DNA of 5,779 bases from Salinibacterium sp. (lineage in GTDB: Bacteria > Actinomycetota > Actinomycetes > Actinomycetales > Microbacteriaceae): the NCBI GenBank assembly GCA_025352485.1, contig JANXTJ010000081.1:1-5779 (forward strand), in the 5' to 3' direction. Of the stretch, positions 1 through 5,779 are shown piece by piece (position 1 is the stretch's first letter; every line of letters starts with the position of its first letter). The translations under genes were made by a program, and so were the position numbers. The notes under the pieces were generated by a model that was not told the DNA's origin, did not search any database, and saw only the letters and a list, made by a program, of their open reading frames with translations.

Positions 1-20
1 ACGACGTCGACATGGCGCCC

Positions 21-28
21 AGGAAGGA
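21..28 (+). promoter_or_regulatory. Shine-Dalgarno site of the GMC oxidoreductase gene
   Basis: AGGAAGGA lies 10 nt before the ATG at 39. It decides the start, because the same frame also has an ATG at 12 with nothing SD-like in the 11 visible bases before it. The frame is open to the left edge, so a start further upstream cannot be strictly excluded. No promoter can be judged from the 38 bases available. Confidence 0.7.
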
Positions 29-38
29 TTCGAAACTC

Positions 39-1724
39 ATGGTGAAGAAGTTTGACCCAGTGGATGTTGTGATCGTTGGATTAGGAGCCGGAGGAGGTCC
101 TGCGGCGAAGGTCCTGTCCGAAGCCGGATATTCAGTGGTCGGGTTCGACAAGGGCCCCTGGCTGCGCAACAGCGAACACTACTCTGGCGACGAGCTGAAG
201 TTTCAGAATCGCAGCTACCTGTGGCCGGACGTCGACCTCATGCCGCGCACCGTGCGCAGCGACGAGTCGACCGAGGGCCGCATCTTCAACTTCTCCCCCG
301 TGCCCTCGGCTGTGGGAGGCGGCACCACACACATGGCGGGGTGGACTCCCCGGCCGCGTCCATCCGACTTCATTATGCGGTCGCTGCACGGTGACATCGA
401 GGGTGCGAGCCTGGCCGACTGGCCATACCGCTACGAGCACCTCGAGCCCTACCTGACGAAGGTCGAGTGGAGTTACGGCATCTCCGGCCTGGACGGCGCC
501 GAGGTCGGGGCCGGTTTCCGGTCCAAGCGCTACCCGAGCGGCCCGCTCGGACCAACAGCATTCGGCGAGAAGTTCTACGAGGGCTGCCGCAAGCTCGGTA
601 TCAACGCGATGCCCCTGCCGATGAGTCACCTTACCGAGCGCAACGAACTCGGTCGCAAGGCGGTAAACCGCACGAGCTTCTGGAACCAGTACGGCGACCC
701 GACCGAAACTCGTTCGACTGTCGCGACCACGTACATCCCCGAGGCTCTCGCCACCGGGAAATTCGAGGTTCGCGCGGACTCCTTCGTCAAGGAGGTCATC
801 GTCGATCGCAACGGCAAGGCGACAGGCGTGATCTACATCGCGCCCGATGGTTCTGAGCACGAACAGCAGGCGCGCGTCGTCATCCTCGCCCTTGGCGCCA
901 TCGAATCCTCACGACTGATGCTCATGTCGAAGTCCCCCCGGTTTCCGGAGGGCATCGCGAATGATTCAGGGCTCGTGGGCAAGAACGCGACGTTCCACGA
1001 ATACCTCTTCGCCGTTGGCCTGTTCGACAAAGAGATCTCCCCTGCACTCAACGGGTTCGCGGGCAACTACCAGAGCGGTGGGTCGATGCACTTCTACGAG
1101 ACCGACCATGACCGCGGACACATCGGGGGCGGCATCATTGCCACAACACAGATCGGGCAGCCGATCAACCCGATCCTGCCTGGCAAGCCCGTCTGGGGCG
1201 AAGCCGCTAAGGATGCTGACCGCGACTACTTCCTGCATTCGATGAAGATCGGCATGATCCTACAGGACCTTCCGCAGGAGACCAACCGCGTCGACCTCGA
1301 CCCCACGGTGAAGGACCGCTGGGGCATGCCAGTGGCACGGATCACAAACAAGCCGCACGCGAACGACACGGCAATGAGCAAGTGGCAGATCGACAAGAAC
1401 GTCGAGATCCTCGAAGCAGCCGGAGCCGTGCGTACGATGCCGGTCTACCTCGGAGCTGAGTTCACGGGCAACGCGTGCCACCAGCACGGCACCGTGCGCA
1501 TGGGCACCGACCCCGGCAAGTCCGTATTGAACGAGTGGGCTCAATCCCACTCGGTTGACAACCTGTTCGTGCTCGACGGCTCGGGATTCTCCACTGCTAT
1601 GGGAGTCAACCCGACGCTCACGATCATGGCCCACTCGTGGCGCGCCGCAGATTACATCGCGAACACCTACCTCAAGGGGCGGAGCGAGCGCCTCGTGCTC
1701 GACCCGATCCCGACCTCGAAGTAA
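39..1724 (+). CDS. GMC-family FAD-dependent oxidoreductase (sugar dehydrogenase/oxidase large subunit)
   Basis: A 561-residue flavoprotein expected to oxidise an alcohol group of a sugar, sugar acid or glycoside. The N-terminal FAD-binding Rossmann fold is plain: VDVVIVGLGAGGGP at residues 8-21, with Asp closing strand 2 (VVGFDKG). A second flavin motif, VGGGTTHMAGW, is at 92-102; His98 falls where pyranose 2-oxidase and choline oxidase carry their FAD-linked His. ALGAIESSRLML (284-295) is the usual second FAD motif. The C-terminal signature CHQHGTVRMG gives catalytic His481, and VNPTLTI gives Asn524. Their 43-residue spacing matches the His/Asn or His/His pair of GMC enzymes. There is no signal peptide or membrane segment. 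It precedes its small subunit by 15 bp. By family it resembles gluconate 2-dehydrogenase or glucoside 3-dehydrogenase large subunits and actinobacterial pyranose/C-glycoside oxidases. The fold is certain; the substrate and the dehydrogenase-versus-oxidase choice are not. Confidence 0.93.
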   Translation: MVKKFDPVDVVIVGLGAGGGPAAKVLSEAGYSVVGFDKGPWLRNSEHYSGDELKFQNRSYLWPDVDLMPRTVRSDESTEGRIFNFSPVPSAVGGGTTHMAGWTPRPRPSDFIMRSLHGDIEGASLADWPYRYEHLEPYLTKVEWSYGISGLDGAEVGAGFRSKRYPSGPLGPTAFGEKFYEGCRKLGINAMPLPMSHLTERNELGRKAVNRTSFWNQYGDPTETRSTVATTYIPEALATGKFEVRADSFVKEVIVDRNGKATGVIYIAPDGSEHEQQARVVILALGAIESSRLMLMSKSPRFPEGIANDSGLVGKNATFHEYLFAVGLFDKEISPALNGFAGNYQSGGSMHFYETDHDRGHIGGGIIATTQIGQPINPILPGKPVWGEAAKDADRDYFLHSMKIGMILQDLPQETNRVDLDPTVKDRWGMPVARITNKPHANDTAMSKWQIDKNVEILEAAGAVRTMPVYLGAEFTGNACHQHGTVRMGTDPGKSVLNEWAQSHSVDNLFVLDGSGFSTAMGVNPTLTIMAHSWRAADYIANTYLKGRSERLVLDPIPTSK

Positions 1725-1739
1725 GCAAGGAGAGCGAAG

Positions 1740-2444
1740 ATGACGTCGAAATCCGAATGGCAGAAGCTCGATCTCACGATCGACCCCGACACCGACGAAA
1801 AGCTGTTCTTCAGCGACCACGAGTGGGAGACCATCGAGGCAGCTGCTGCACGGATCATCCCCACCGACCATGACCCCGGTGCCCGCGAGGCACGGGTGAT
1901 CGTCTTCATTGACAGGTACCTGTCGGGGATCGATTACCACTACGCGGCAGCCGACGGAAGTGGGTTCCTCAGGCTCGAAGGCGAGGAGGCGCGAGCGGCG
2001 CGAGCGCGCACGAACGACTTCCAGCGGATGTACCGCGAGGGGGTGCTGGAACTGGATGCGACTGCGGTCCGTCACGGAGCGAAGGACTTCGCGAGCGCCG
2101 GCGAGGCCACACAGGACGAGATCCTCATCGACGTGAGCGGTGCTCCCAAGCCCAGCCATGTGCGACTTGACGAGCACGAGGTGTTTTACTCACGGCTCCA
2201 GGGAAACAGCGACACCGGCAAGAGTTTCTTCGACACCCTCGCGCTGCACGTGCGCCAGGGGTTCTACTCCGACCCCGTGTATGGCGGCAATAAGGACCAG
2301 ATGGGTTGGAAGGTCATCGGATTTCCGGGGCCGAAGTCGCTCAAGGACACCATGGACGGGACGTACACGACGGCACAGTACTTCGCCGCGGAGTATGACT
2401 GGCACGACCTGCTGCTCTCCTACGACGGGCCCAAGCCCGTATAA
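1740..2444 (+). CDS. Gluconate 2-dehydrogenase subunit 3 family protein (GMC small subunit)
   Basis: A 234-residue protein of the small-subunit family that pairs with GMC dehydrogenases (gluconate, glucoside 3-, sorbitol and fructose dehydrogenases) and is thought to stabilise or export the large subunit. Family landmarks are IIPTD at residues 39-43 followed by DPGA and FIDRYL, and the C-terminal block starting at His170, with the strongly typical YGGN (181-184), GWK (189-191) and GFPG (194-197). AAGGAG at 1727-1732 is 7 nt before the ATG, and the large-subunit stop is 15 bp upstream, so the two are co-translated partners. Many family members begin with a twin-arginine signal that carries the complex to the periplasm. 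This one starts MTSKSEWQKLDLT and has no RR motif, hydrophobic stretch or cleavage site, which points to a cytoplasmic complex. No cytochrome c subunit gene follows. Confidence 0.9.
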   Translation: MTSKSEWQKLDLTIDPDTDEKLFFSDHEWETIEAAAARIIPTDHDPGAREARVIVFIDRYLSGIDYHYAAADGSGFLRLEGEEARAARARTNDFQRMYREGVLELDATAVRHGAKDFASAGEATQDEILIDVSGAPKPSHVRLDEHEVFYSRLQGNSDTGKSFFDTLALHVRQGFYSDPVYGGNKDQMGWKVIGFPGPKSLKDTMDGTYTTAQYFAAEYDWHDLLLSYDGPKPV

Positions 2445-2450
2445 CCCCAC

Positions 2451-2476
2451 CCACGGGAACCCACGGGTTCCCGTGG
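2451..2476 (+). terminator. Perfect 12-bp intercistronic hairpin (attenuator, processing signal or operator)
   Basis: CCACGGGAACCC at 2451-2462 is exactly complementary to GGGTTCCCGTGG at 2465-2476, around a central AC. As RNA this gives at least an 11-bp GC-rich stem with a CACG tetraloop. It begins 6 bp after the small-subunit stop. No T-run follows, so a classic intrinsic terminator is not shown, although actinobacterial terminators often lack one. CCACGGG also occurs as a direct repeat at 2451 and 2461, so a protein-binding operator is a second reading. The rest of the 85-bp gap (2477-2512) shows no convincing promoter. Confidence 0.55.
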
Positions 2477-2529
2477 CTCGACGCAAAACACCTCCGTAGT
2501 GACCCTCCCCAGAAAAGGAAAACGAATCA

Positions 2530-3258
2530 ATGTCGAACTTCGAAGACAAACTGAACAAGTGGGTTGACCGCACCTACCGTTACACCCCGAACAAAATCGA
2601 TCTCTCACGCACCGTCGTGCACATGCTCGACGTTCAGAACCTGTGCCTCGACAAGCGGGGTGCTGACTACGTGCAGAGCGTGGGCGGCGCGCCCTCCGGC
2701 GAGGAGACCCTCGTTGAGGCCAAGAAGGTCCTCGATGCCGCGCGCGCGCAGGGCGTGAAGGTCAACTGGTCGATGTGGGGCATGGACCCGAATGGCTATG
2801 ACATCGGCCTGTGGGGCCAGAAGTACCCGGCATGGAAGAACGCCGATTCTCCCTTCAACCACGGCACCTTTGATGGCGCACTCTGCGACGGTTTCGTGCC
2901 TCAGGACAATGAGGCTGTCCTGCGCAAGCACCGCAACAGCAGCTTCTTCGAGAGCCCGTTCAACTCCTGGCTCAAGCAGGACGACTGCAAATATCTGGTG
3001 ATCGTGGGATCGTCTACCGGCAACTGCGTGCCGACCACGGCCCGTGACGGGTTCGAGCAGGGCTACAAGGTCATCGTCGTCGCCGACTCTGGCACCGCGA
3101 TCCCGCTCAACTCGCACGGTCGCAACCCCGAGTTCGACCACGAGGTGCCCGAGGGCTACGGCCAATACTGGGAGGGACTGCGCAACGTGCAGGCCCAGTA
3201 CGCCGACGTCCTGTCCACGCGCGAGTTCCTCGAACTGCTCCAGAACTCCTCCAACTAG
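2530..3258 (+). CDS. Isochorismatase-fold cysteine hydrolase
   Basis: A 242-residue member of the isochorismatase-like (cysteine hydrolase) superfamily. The superfamily includes nicotinamidase, N-carbamoylsarcosine amidase, ureidoacrylate and maleamate amidohydrolases, and true isochorismatases. The amidase-type catalytic triad is visible: Asp34 in VHMLDVQN, Lys133 in VLRKHRNSSFF, and nucleophile Cys166 in GSSTGNCVPTTARDG, the hallmark segment. Cys166 separates it from isochorismatases, which lack this cysteine, and suggests C-N bond hydrolysis. It is longer than the common 180-210 residues, with an aromatic segment at about 83-115 and another at 194-216 (His, Gly, Tyr and Trp rich), either of which could shape the pocket. 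AAAAGGA at 2513-2519 is 10 nt before the ATG. It lies between hairpins in a run of sugar-oxidation genes, where an amidase is unexpected; the substrate is unknown. Confidence 0.88.
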   Translation: MSNFEDKLNKWVDRTYRYTPNKIDLSRTVVHMLDVQNLCLDKRGADYVQSVGGAPSGEETLVEAKKVLDAARAQGVKVNWSMWGMDPNGYDIGLWGQKYPAWKNADSPFNHGTFDGALCDGFVPQDNEAVLRKHRNSSFFESPFNSWLKQDDCKYLVIVGSSTGNCVPTTARDGFEQGYKVIVVADSGTAIPLNSHGRNPEFDHEVPEGYGQYWEGLRNVQAQYADVLSTREFLELLQNSSN

Positions 3259-3264
3259 CACCAT

Positions 3265-3300
3265 CGATGGGCGGGGGTGCCGCGGCACTCCCGCCCATCG
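3265..3300 (+). terminator. 16-bp intercistronic hairpin upstream of the DUF336 gene
   Basis: Arms at 3265-3280 and 3285-3300 pair over 16 positions around a CGCG loop. Fifteen are Watson-Crick and one is G-U (3276 with 3289). It starts 6 bp after the hydrolase stop and ends 5 nt before the next gene's SD (3306-3313). No T-run follows. It could partly terminate transcription, protect the 3' end of the upstream message, or, being so close to the SD, modulate initiation at 3323. Confidence 0.6.
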
Positions 3301-3322
3301 CCATGAGAAGGGACACCCCGAT

Positions 3323-3727
3323 ATGACTTCGTTCGACCAACTAAAGACCATCGCCGGCCACGCCGAGGATCAGGCGGCACTCCTTGGCCTTGCCGTGGTG
3401 GTGAGCATCGTGGATGTTCACGGCAACCCGGCACTCCTGCACCGGATGACAGGTGCACCCATGCACTCACTGGAGATGGCGTTCCGCAAGGCGTATACCG
3501 CTGCGACGTTCGCGGTCTCCACGGAGGAGCTGACCGAGAAGGTGCAACCGGGAGGCCCGCTGTTCGGGCTCGCCGTCAACTCGGGCTCGAAGCTCATCGG
3601 CTTCGGCGGCGGAGCACCGTTCGTTGTGGAGAGCGGAGAGCGCTTCGGCCTGGGGATCTCAGGCGGCACGACCGAGCAGGACATCGAGATCATGCGCGGA
3701 GCGATCAGGATCCACGAGTCCGCCTGA
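3323..3727 (+). CDS. GlcG/HbpS family (DUF336) protein, possible haem or cofactor binder
   Basis: A 134-residue single-domain protein of the GlcG/HbpS/PduO C-terminal family. Family features in order: VVSIVDVHGNPALLHRM (26-42), KAYTAA (56-61), GFGGGAPF (92-99), and GLGISGGTTEQD (108-119), the characteristic C-terminal glycine-rich turn. HbpS of Streptomyces binds haem, and PduO-like domains bind haem or corrinoid; GlcG accompanies glycolate oxidase genes but has no settled enzymatic function. AGAAGGGA at 3306-3313 lies 9 nt before the ATG at 3323. The reading frame runs back over the hydrolase gene but has no reason to start there. There is no signal peptide, so unlike secreted HbpS it is likely cytoplasmic. 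Its place at the end of a flavoenzyme operon is compatible with a redox, haem or peroxide-related accessory role, but that is inference. Confidence 0.87.
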   Translation: MTSFDQLKTIAGHAEDQAALLGLAVVVSIVDVHGNPALLHRMTGAPMHSLEMAFRKAYTAATFAVSTEELTEKVQPGGPLFGLAVNSGSKLIGFGGGAPFVVESGERFGLGISGGTTEQDIEIMRGAIRIHESA

Positions 3728-3734
3728 CACCGGG

Positions 3735-4727
3735 TCAGCGTACGCTCAGCCGCCACACTGTGTGCTGGGCGTACGGCGCTCCAGGCTCGAGTACGATCGA
3801 CGGCCAGCCCGGTAACACGGGCGAATCGGGCACACGGTGCGCCTCGAGGCAAATCCCCTTACCCGGCCCGTGCCGTGCACCCGAGCGGCCAACGGCTTCG
3901 TCGATGCGGTTACCGGTGTACACCTGAAGGGTGGGCTCGGTAGTGGTGATCTCGAGGGCCCGGCCGCTCACGGGATCCCACAGCATCGCGGCGGGGCGAG
4001 GTGAGGCGTTGAGAACATAGGTGCTGTCGATCCCCGGCCACGGTTCGCTTCCGCCCTGCGGCAAGTTGTCCCCGATTCGGCGCGCCGTTCGAAAGTCGTA
4101 CGGCGTTCCCGCCAGGTCAATCACTGCCCCGAGGGGTAGCAGGCTGTCGTCTAGCTCGAGGATCCCGGTGGAGTCAATCATGAGGACATGGTCGACGATC
4201 GAGCGACGAGCGTCGCCGCTGAGGTTGAAGTATGAATGGTTCACGAGATTAACCGGTGTCGATGCATCTGTCACTGCCAGGAACTCCAAGTGCAGCTCGT
4301 CGGAATCCGTCAGCCGAAAGGTAACCGTCGTGGTCAGCGTCCCCGGATAACCCTCCTCGCCAGCCGGGCTGACGTAACGCAGCACGACCGCGTCCGTGGT
4401 CCCCATCTCCGCCACGACGTCCCAGTCCACCCGGTCGAGCGCACGCAGCGGCCCGCCGTGCAGGTGGGTGGAACCCTCGTTCGGAGCCAGAATAAAGTCC
4501 AGACCCCCACCGGTGAAGCGGCCGGCGGCAACGCGGCCGGCGACCCGGCCCACCGTCGCACCAAAATATGGCCCAGGAGCATCCCGGTAGGCCTGTTCGG
4601 TATCGTGTCCGAGGACGATATTGCCCAGCTCACCGTTGCGATCACGGGCCATGAGCTCGACAATGCGGGCCCCGAAGGTCGAGATGACCATGGACGTGCC
4701 GCGGGCATTAGCCAGGGAGACGAGCAC
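3735..4727 (-). CDS. galM: Aldose 1-epimerase (mutarotase)
   Basis: A 330-residue GalM-family enzyme that interconverts alpha and beta anomers of aldoses in the cytoplasm. Visible landmarks are STFGARIVEL (16-25), GRVAGRV (60-66), HLHGG with active-site His90 (88-92), VNHSYFNL with His164 (162-169), PGIDSTYVL with Asp234 (231-239), and GICLEAHRVPDSP with catalytic Glu295 (291-303). These match the His/His/Asp/Glu set of the Lactococcus enzyme. Two positions differ from the usual consensus: Gly64 replaces the Asn of GRxANRI, and Ser235 follows the Asp where His is common. I chose the GTG at 4727, 4 nt after the ROK stop, because it gives a normal N-terminus and suits translational coupling. 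No good SD is seen. An ATG at 4790, overlapping the ROK gene, is the alternative (351 residues). Its 3' end faces the DUF336 gene across 7 bp. Confidence 0.88.
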   Translation of the reverse strand: MLVSLANARGTSMVISTFGARIVELMARDRNGELGNIVLGHDTEQAYRDAPGPYFGATVGRVAGRVAAGRFTGGGLDFILAPNEGSTHLHGGPLRALDRVDWDVVAEMGTTDAVVLRYVSPAGEEGYPGTLTTTVTFRLTDSDELHLEFLAVTDASTPVNLVNHSYFNLSGDARRSIVDHVLMIDSTGILELDDSLLPLGAVIDLAGTPYDFRTARRIGDNLPQGGSEPWPGIDSTYVLNASPRPAAMLWDPVSGRALEITTTEPTLQVYTGNRIDEAVGRSGARHGPGKGICLEAHRVPDSPVLPGWPSIVLEPGAPYAQHTVWRLSVR

Positions 4728-4731
4728 CGAA

Positions 4732-5779
4732 TCAGACCCGGTCCAACGCGAGTACCGGCACGAGGGGCCGCCCAACCGTGTCGTCGTCATAGCCGGTGGG
4801 GTCACGCAGCAGTGCGCCGAATGCGAGCTCAGCAGCGCCGACCAGGAGGATGTCGTCGCGCAGCTCGGGCCGGGTGATCCGCACGGCTGCATAGTGCGGC
4901 GCGAGCGACTCTTGCGCGACTATCCGGCGCAGCTGTTCGGGCTCGGCGTCGAGCAACGAGCCGAGAAATCCGCCGAGCACGATGAGGTCGGGATTGAAGA
5001 TCGTGACCATGCTCCCCAGCGCGGTGCCGAGGGCGCGAACCTGCCGGTCGATCTCCTGTTGCGCGGCGGCCGAGCGCGGAAGCGCGAGGGCCGCGTCGAG
5101 TGCGGGGTATTCCCGGTGTTCGAGCCCGAGGCTCTCGAGGAGGGCATCGCGGCTGACCTCTGATTCGAGAGTGCCCTGCAGCCCCGCTGAGTCACGCTTG
5201 CCATCGCTGCGGATGCGGAAGTGCCCGAGCTCCCCCGCGAACCCCACTGCGCCCTTGATCGGGATGCCGCCAGACACGATACCGCCACCGATGCCGCTCG
5301 CGCCACCGTTGAGGTAGAGCGTGCTGCCGACGTACGCGCCCCCGCCGAACACCGTTTCGGCGAGCACGCCCAGGTGCGCGTCGTTGGCGGCCCAGACGGG
5401 AAGGCCTGTCTCGGCGGCGAGGACCTTGGCGAGCGGTTCCTGCTTCCAGCCGAGGTGGGGTGCGAGTGCGACAGAACCATCGATCGCGTTGGTGAGCCCC
5501 GGGACGGCCACCCCGATACCGACGATGCGCGAGTCGGCGGGAAGCATGGCTTGAATGCCCTCGATGATCGCCTTCGTGATCATCACCGCTCGACGCATCG
5601 TGGGCGGCTCGTCGGTGTCGTAGCGAATACTGCGCTGCACGTGCCCGCCTAGACTCACCACGCCCACCGTGATGGCGTCGATCTCGGGATTGACCGCAAT
5701 CGCGATGATCTGCTCGCTCGGGTGCAGCGCCATACTCGGGCGGCCCACCGACTTCTTCGCGCTCGCCTCCGTGCCGTTG
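4732..5779 (-). CDS. ROK-family transcriptional regulator, 5' end cut by the window edge
   Basis: The frame stays open to the right edge (last residues read NGTEASAKKSVGRPSMAL), so the GTG at 5748 is probably not the start. A GRP motif at the opening of the sugar-binding part is typical just after the winged-helix domain of NagC/XylR-type repressors, so that DNA-binding domain should lie beyond the window. The ROK core is clear: GIGVAVPGLTNAIDG, then APHLGW, AANDAHLGVLAE (Asp codon 5380-5382), GGASGIGGGIVSGG and GAVGFAGELGHF. The phosphate-binding DxGxT of ROK kinases is absent (VNPEIDAIT), which supports a regulator rather than a glucokinase. All three Cys of the ROK zinc motif are also missing: after GELGH the stretch down to about 5158 reads RDSAGLQGTLE where CxCGxxGCxE is expected. 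It is co-transcribed with galM (4-bp gap). It probably controls this locus in response to a sugar or sugar derivative, but that is inference. Confidence 0.87.
   Translation of the reverse strand, partial: NGTEASAKKSVGRPSMALHPSEQIIAIAVNPEIDAITVGVVSLGGHVQRSIRYDTDEPPTMRRAVMITKAIIEGIQAMLPADSRIVGIGVAVPGLTNAIDGSVALAPHLGWKQEPLAKVLAAETGLPVWAANDAHLGVLAETVFGGGAYVGSTLYLNGGASGIGGGIVSGGIPIKGAVGFAGELGHFRIRSDGKRDSAGLQGTLESEVSRDALLESLGLEHREYPALDAALALPRSAAAQQEIDRQVRALGTALGSMVTIFNPDLIVLGGFLGSLLDAEPEQLRRIVAQESLAPHYAAVRITRPELRDDILLVGAAELAFGALLRDPTGYDDDTVGRPLVPVLALDRV

Noticed and set aside
1..45. A possible upstream gene ending at the TGA at 43-45 and overlapping the GMC start
   Set aside because: One frame is open from the edge to this stop, giving an ATGGTGA-type overlap, but 14 codons are too few to support a gene.
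132..860. A 242-codon minus-strand frame inside the GMC gene
   Set aside because: It is a shadow of the GMC coding frame, with no motif and no ribosome binding site of its own worth noting.
1260..2177. A 305-codon open frame on the minus strand across the GMC and small-subunit genes
   Set aside because: It is antisense to two clear family genes, its translation is low in complexity and rich in Val, Arg and Leu with no recognisable motif, and long antisense frames are expected in GC-rich coding DNA.
3044..3322. Upstream extension of the DUF336 reading frame into the hydrolase gene
   Set aside because: The extra residues are a Ser/Thr/Arg-rich out-of-frame reading of the hydrolase. A good SD and the family-typical N-terminus place the start at 3323.
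2605..3351. A 248-codon minus-strand frame across the hydrolase gene
   Set aside because: It is antisense to the confirmed hydrolase and runs through the hairpin at 3265; the translation shows no domain.
3737..3746. AGCGTACGCT palindrome at the convergent junction as an operator or terminator
   Set aside because: It has no loop, is only 10 bp and overlaps the galM stop, so chance is a sufficient explanation.
4728..4892. Longer galM reading frame starting at 4892
   Set aside because: The added 55 residues overlap the conserved end of the ROK gene and do not resemble a GalM N-terminus. The GTG at 4727 next to the ROK stop is more plausible, with 4790 as a weak alternative.
5746..5748. GTG at 5748 as the true start of the ROK protein
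   Set aside because: The frame continues to the window edge, and the GRP motif it would begin with normally follows an N-terminal winged-helix domain, so the gene is best treated as truncated.

Overview
The window comes from a GC-rich genome with strong G/C preference at third codon positions, clear Shine-Dalgarno sites and tightly packed genes. This fits a high-GC actinobacterium, and the ROK-regulator/aldose-epimerase pair would suit a Microbacteriaceae- or Micrococcales-type soil or plant-associated sugar degrader. No rRNA or other marker gene is present, so the taxonomic call is inference only. I see no mobile element, tRNA, CRISPR array or integration site.

Left part (39-3727, plus strand): a four-gene catabolic run. 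It encodes (1) a GMC-family FAD oxidoreductase related to gluconate/glucoside dehydrogenase large subunits and pyranose oxidases; (2) a gluconate 2-dehydrogenase subunit 3-type small subunit; (3) an isochorismatase-fold cysteine hydrolase; and (4) a small GlcG/HbpS (DUF336) protein. Genes 1 and 2 are 15 bp apart. Strong perfect or near-perfect hairpins sit in both later gaps (2451-2476 and 3265-3300), so the hydrolase gene is bracketed by RNA structures that could set the relative dosage of the four products.

Right part (3735-5779, minus strand): a ROK-family regulator, cut by the right edge of the window, followed after 4 bp by an aldose 1-epimerase (galM). This pair runs toward the oxidoreductase operon, and the two units end only 7 bp apart.

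Taken together, the window looks like a carbohydrate or glycoside oxidation locus. The epimerase would supply the correct anomer of an aldose, the GMC pair would oxidise a sugar hydroxyl, and the ROK protein would sense a sugar-type inducer. The roles of the cysteine hydrolase and the DUF336 protein are not evident from sequence, and they make this an unusual combination. The small subunit lacks the Tat signal common in this family and no cytochrome c subunit is visible, so the complex is probably cytoplasmic with an unknown electron acceptor. The substrate cannot be deduced from the window.
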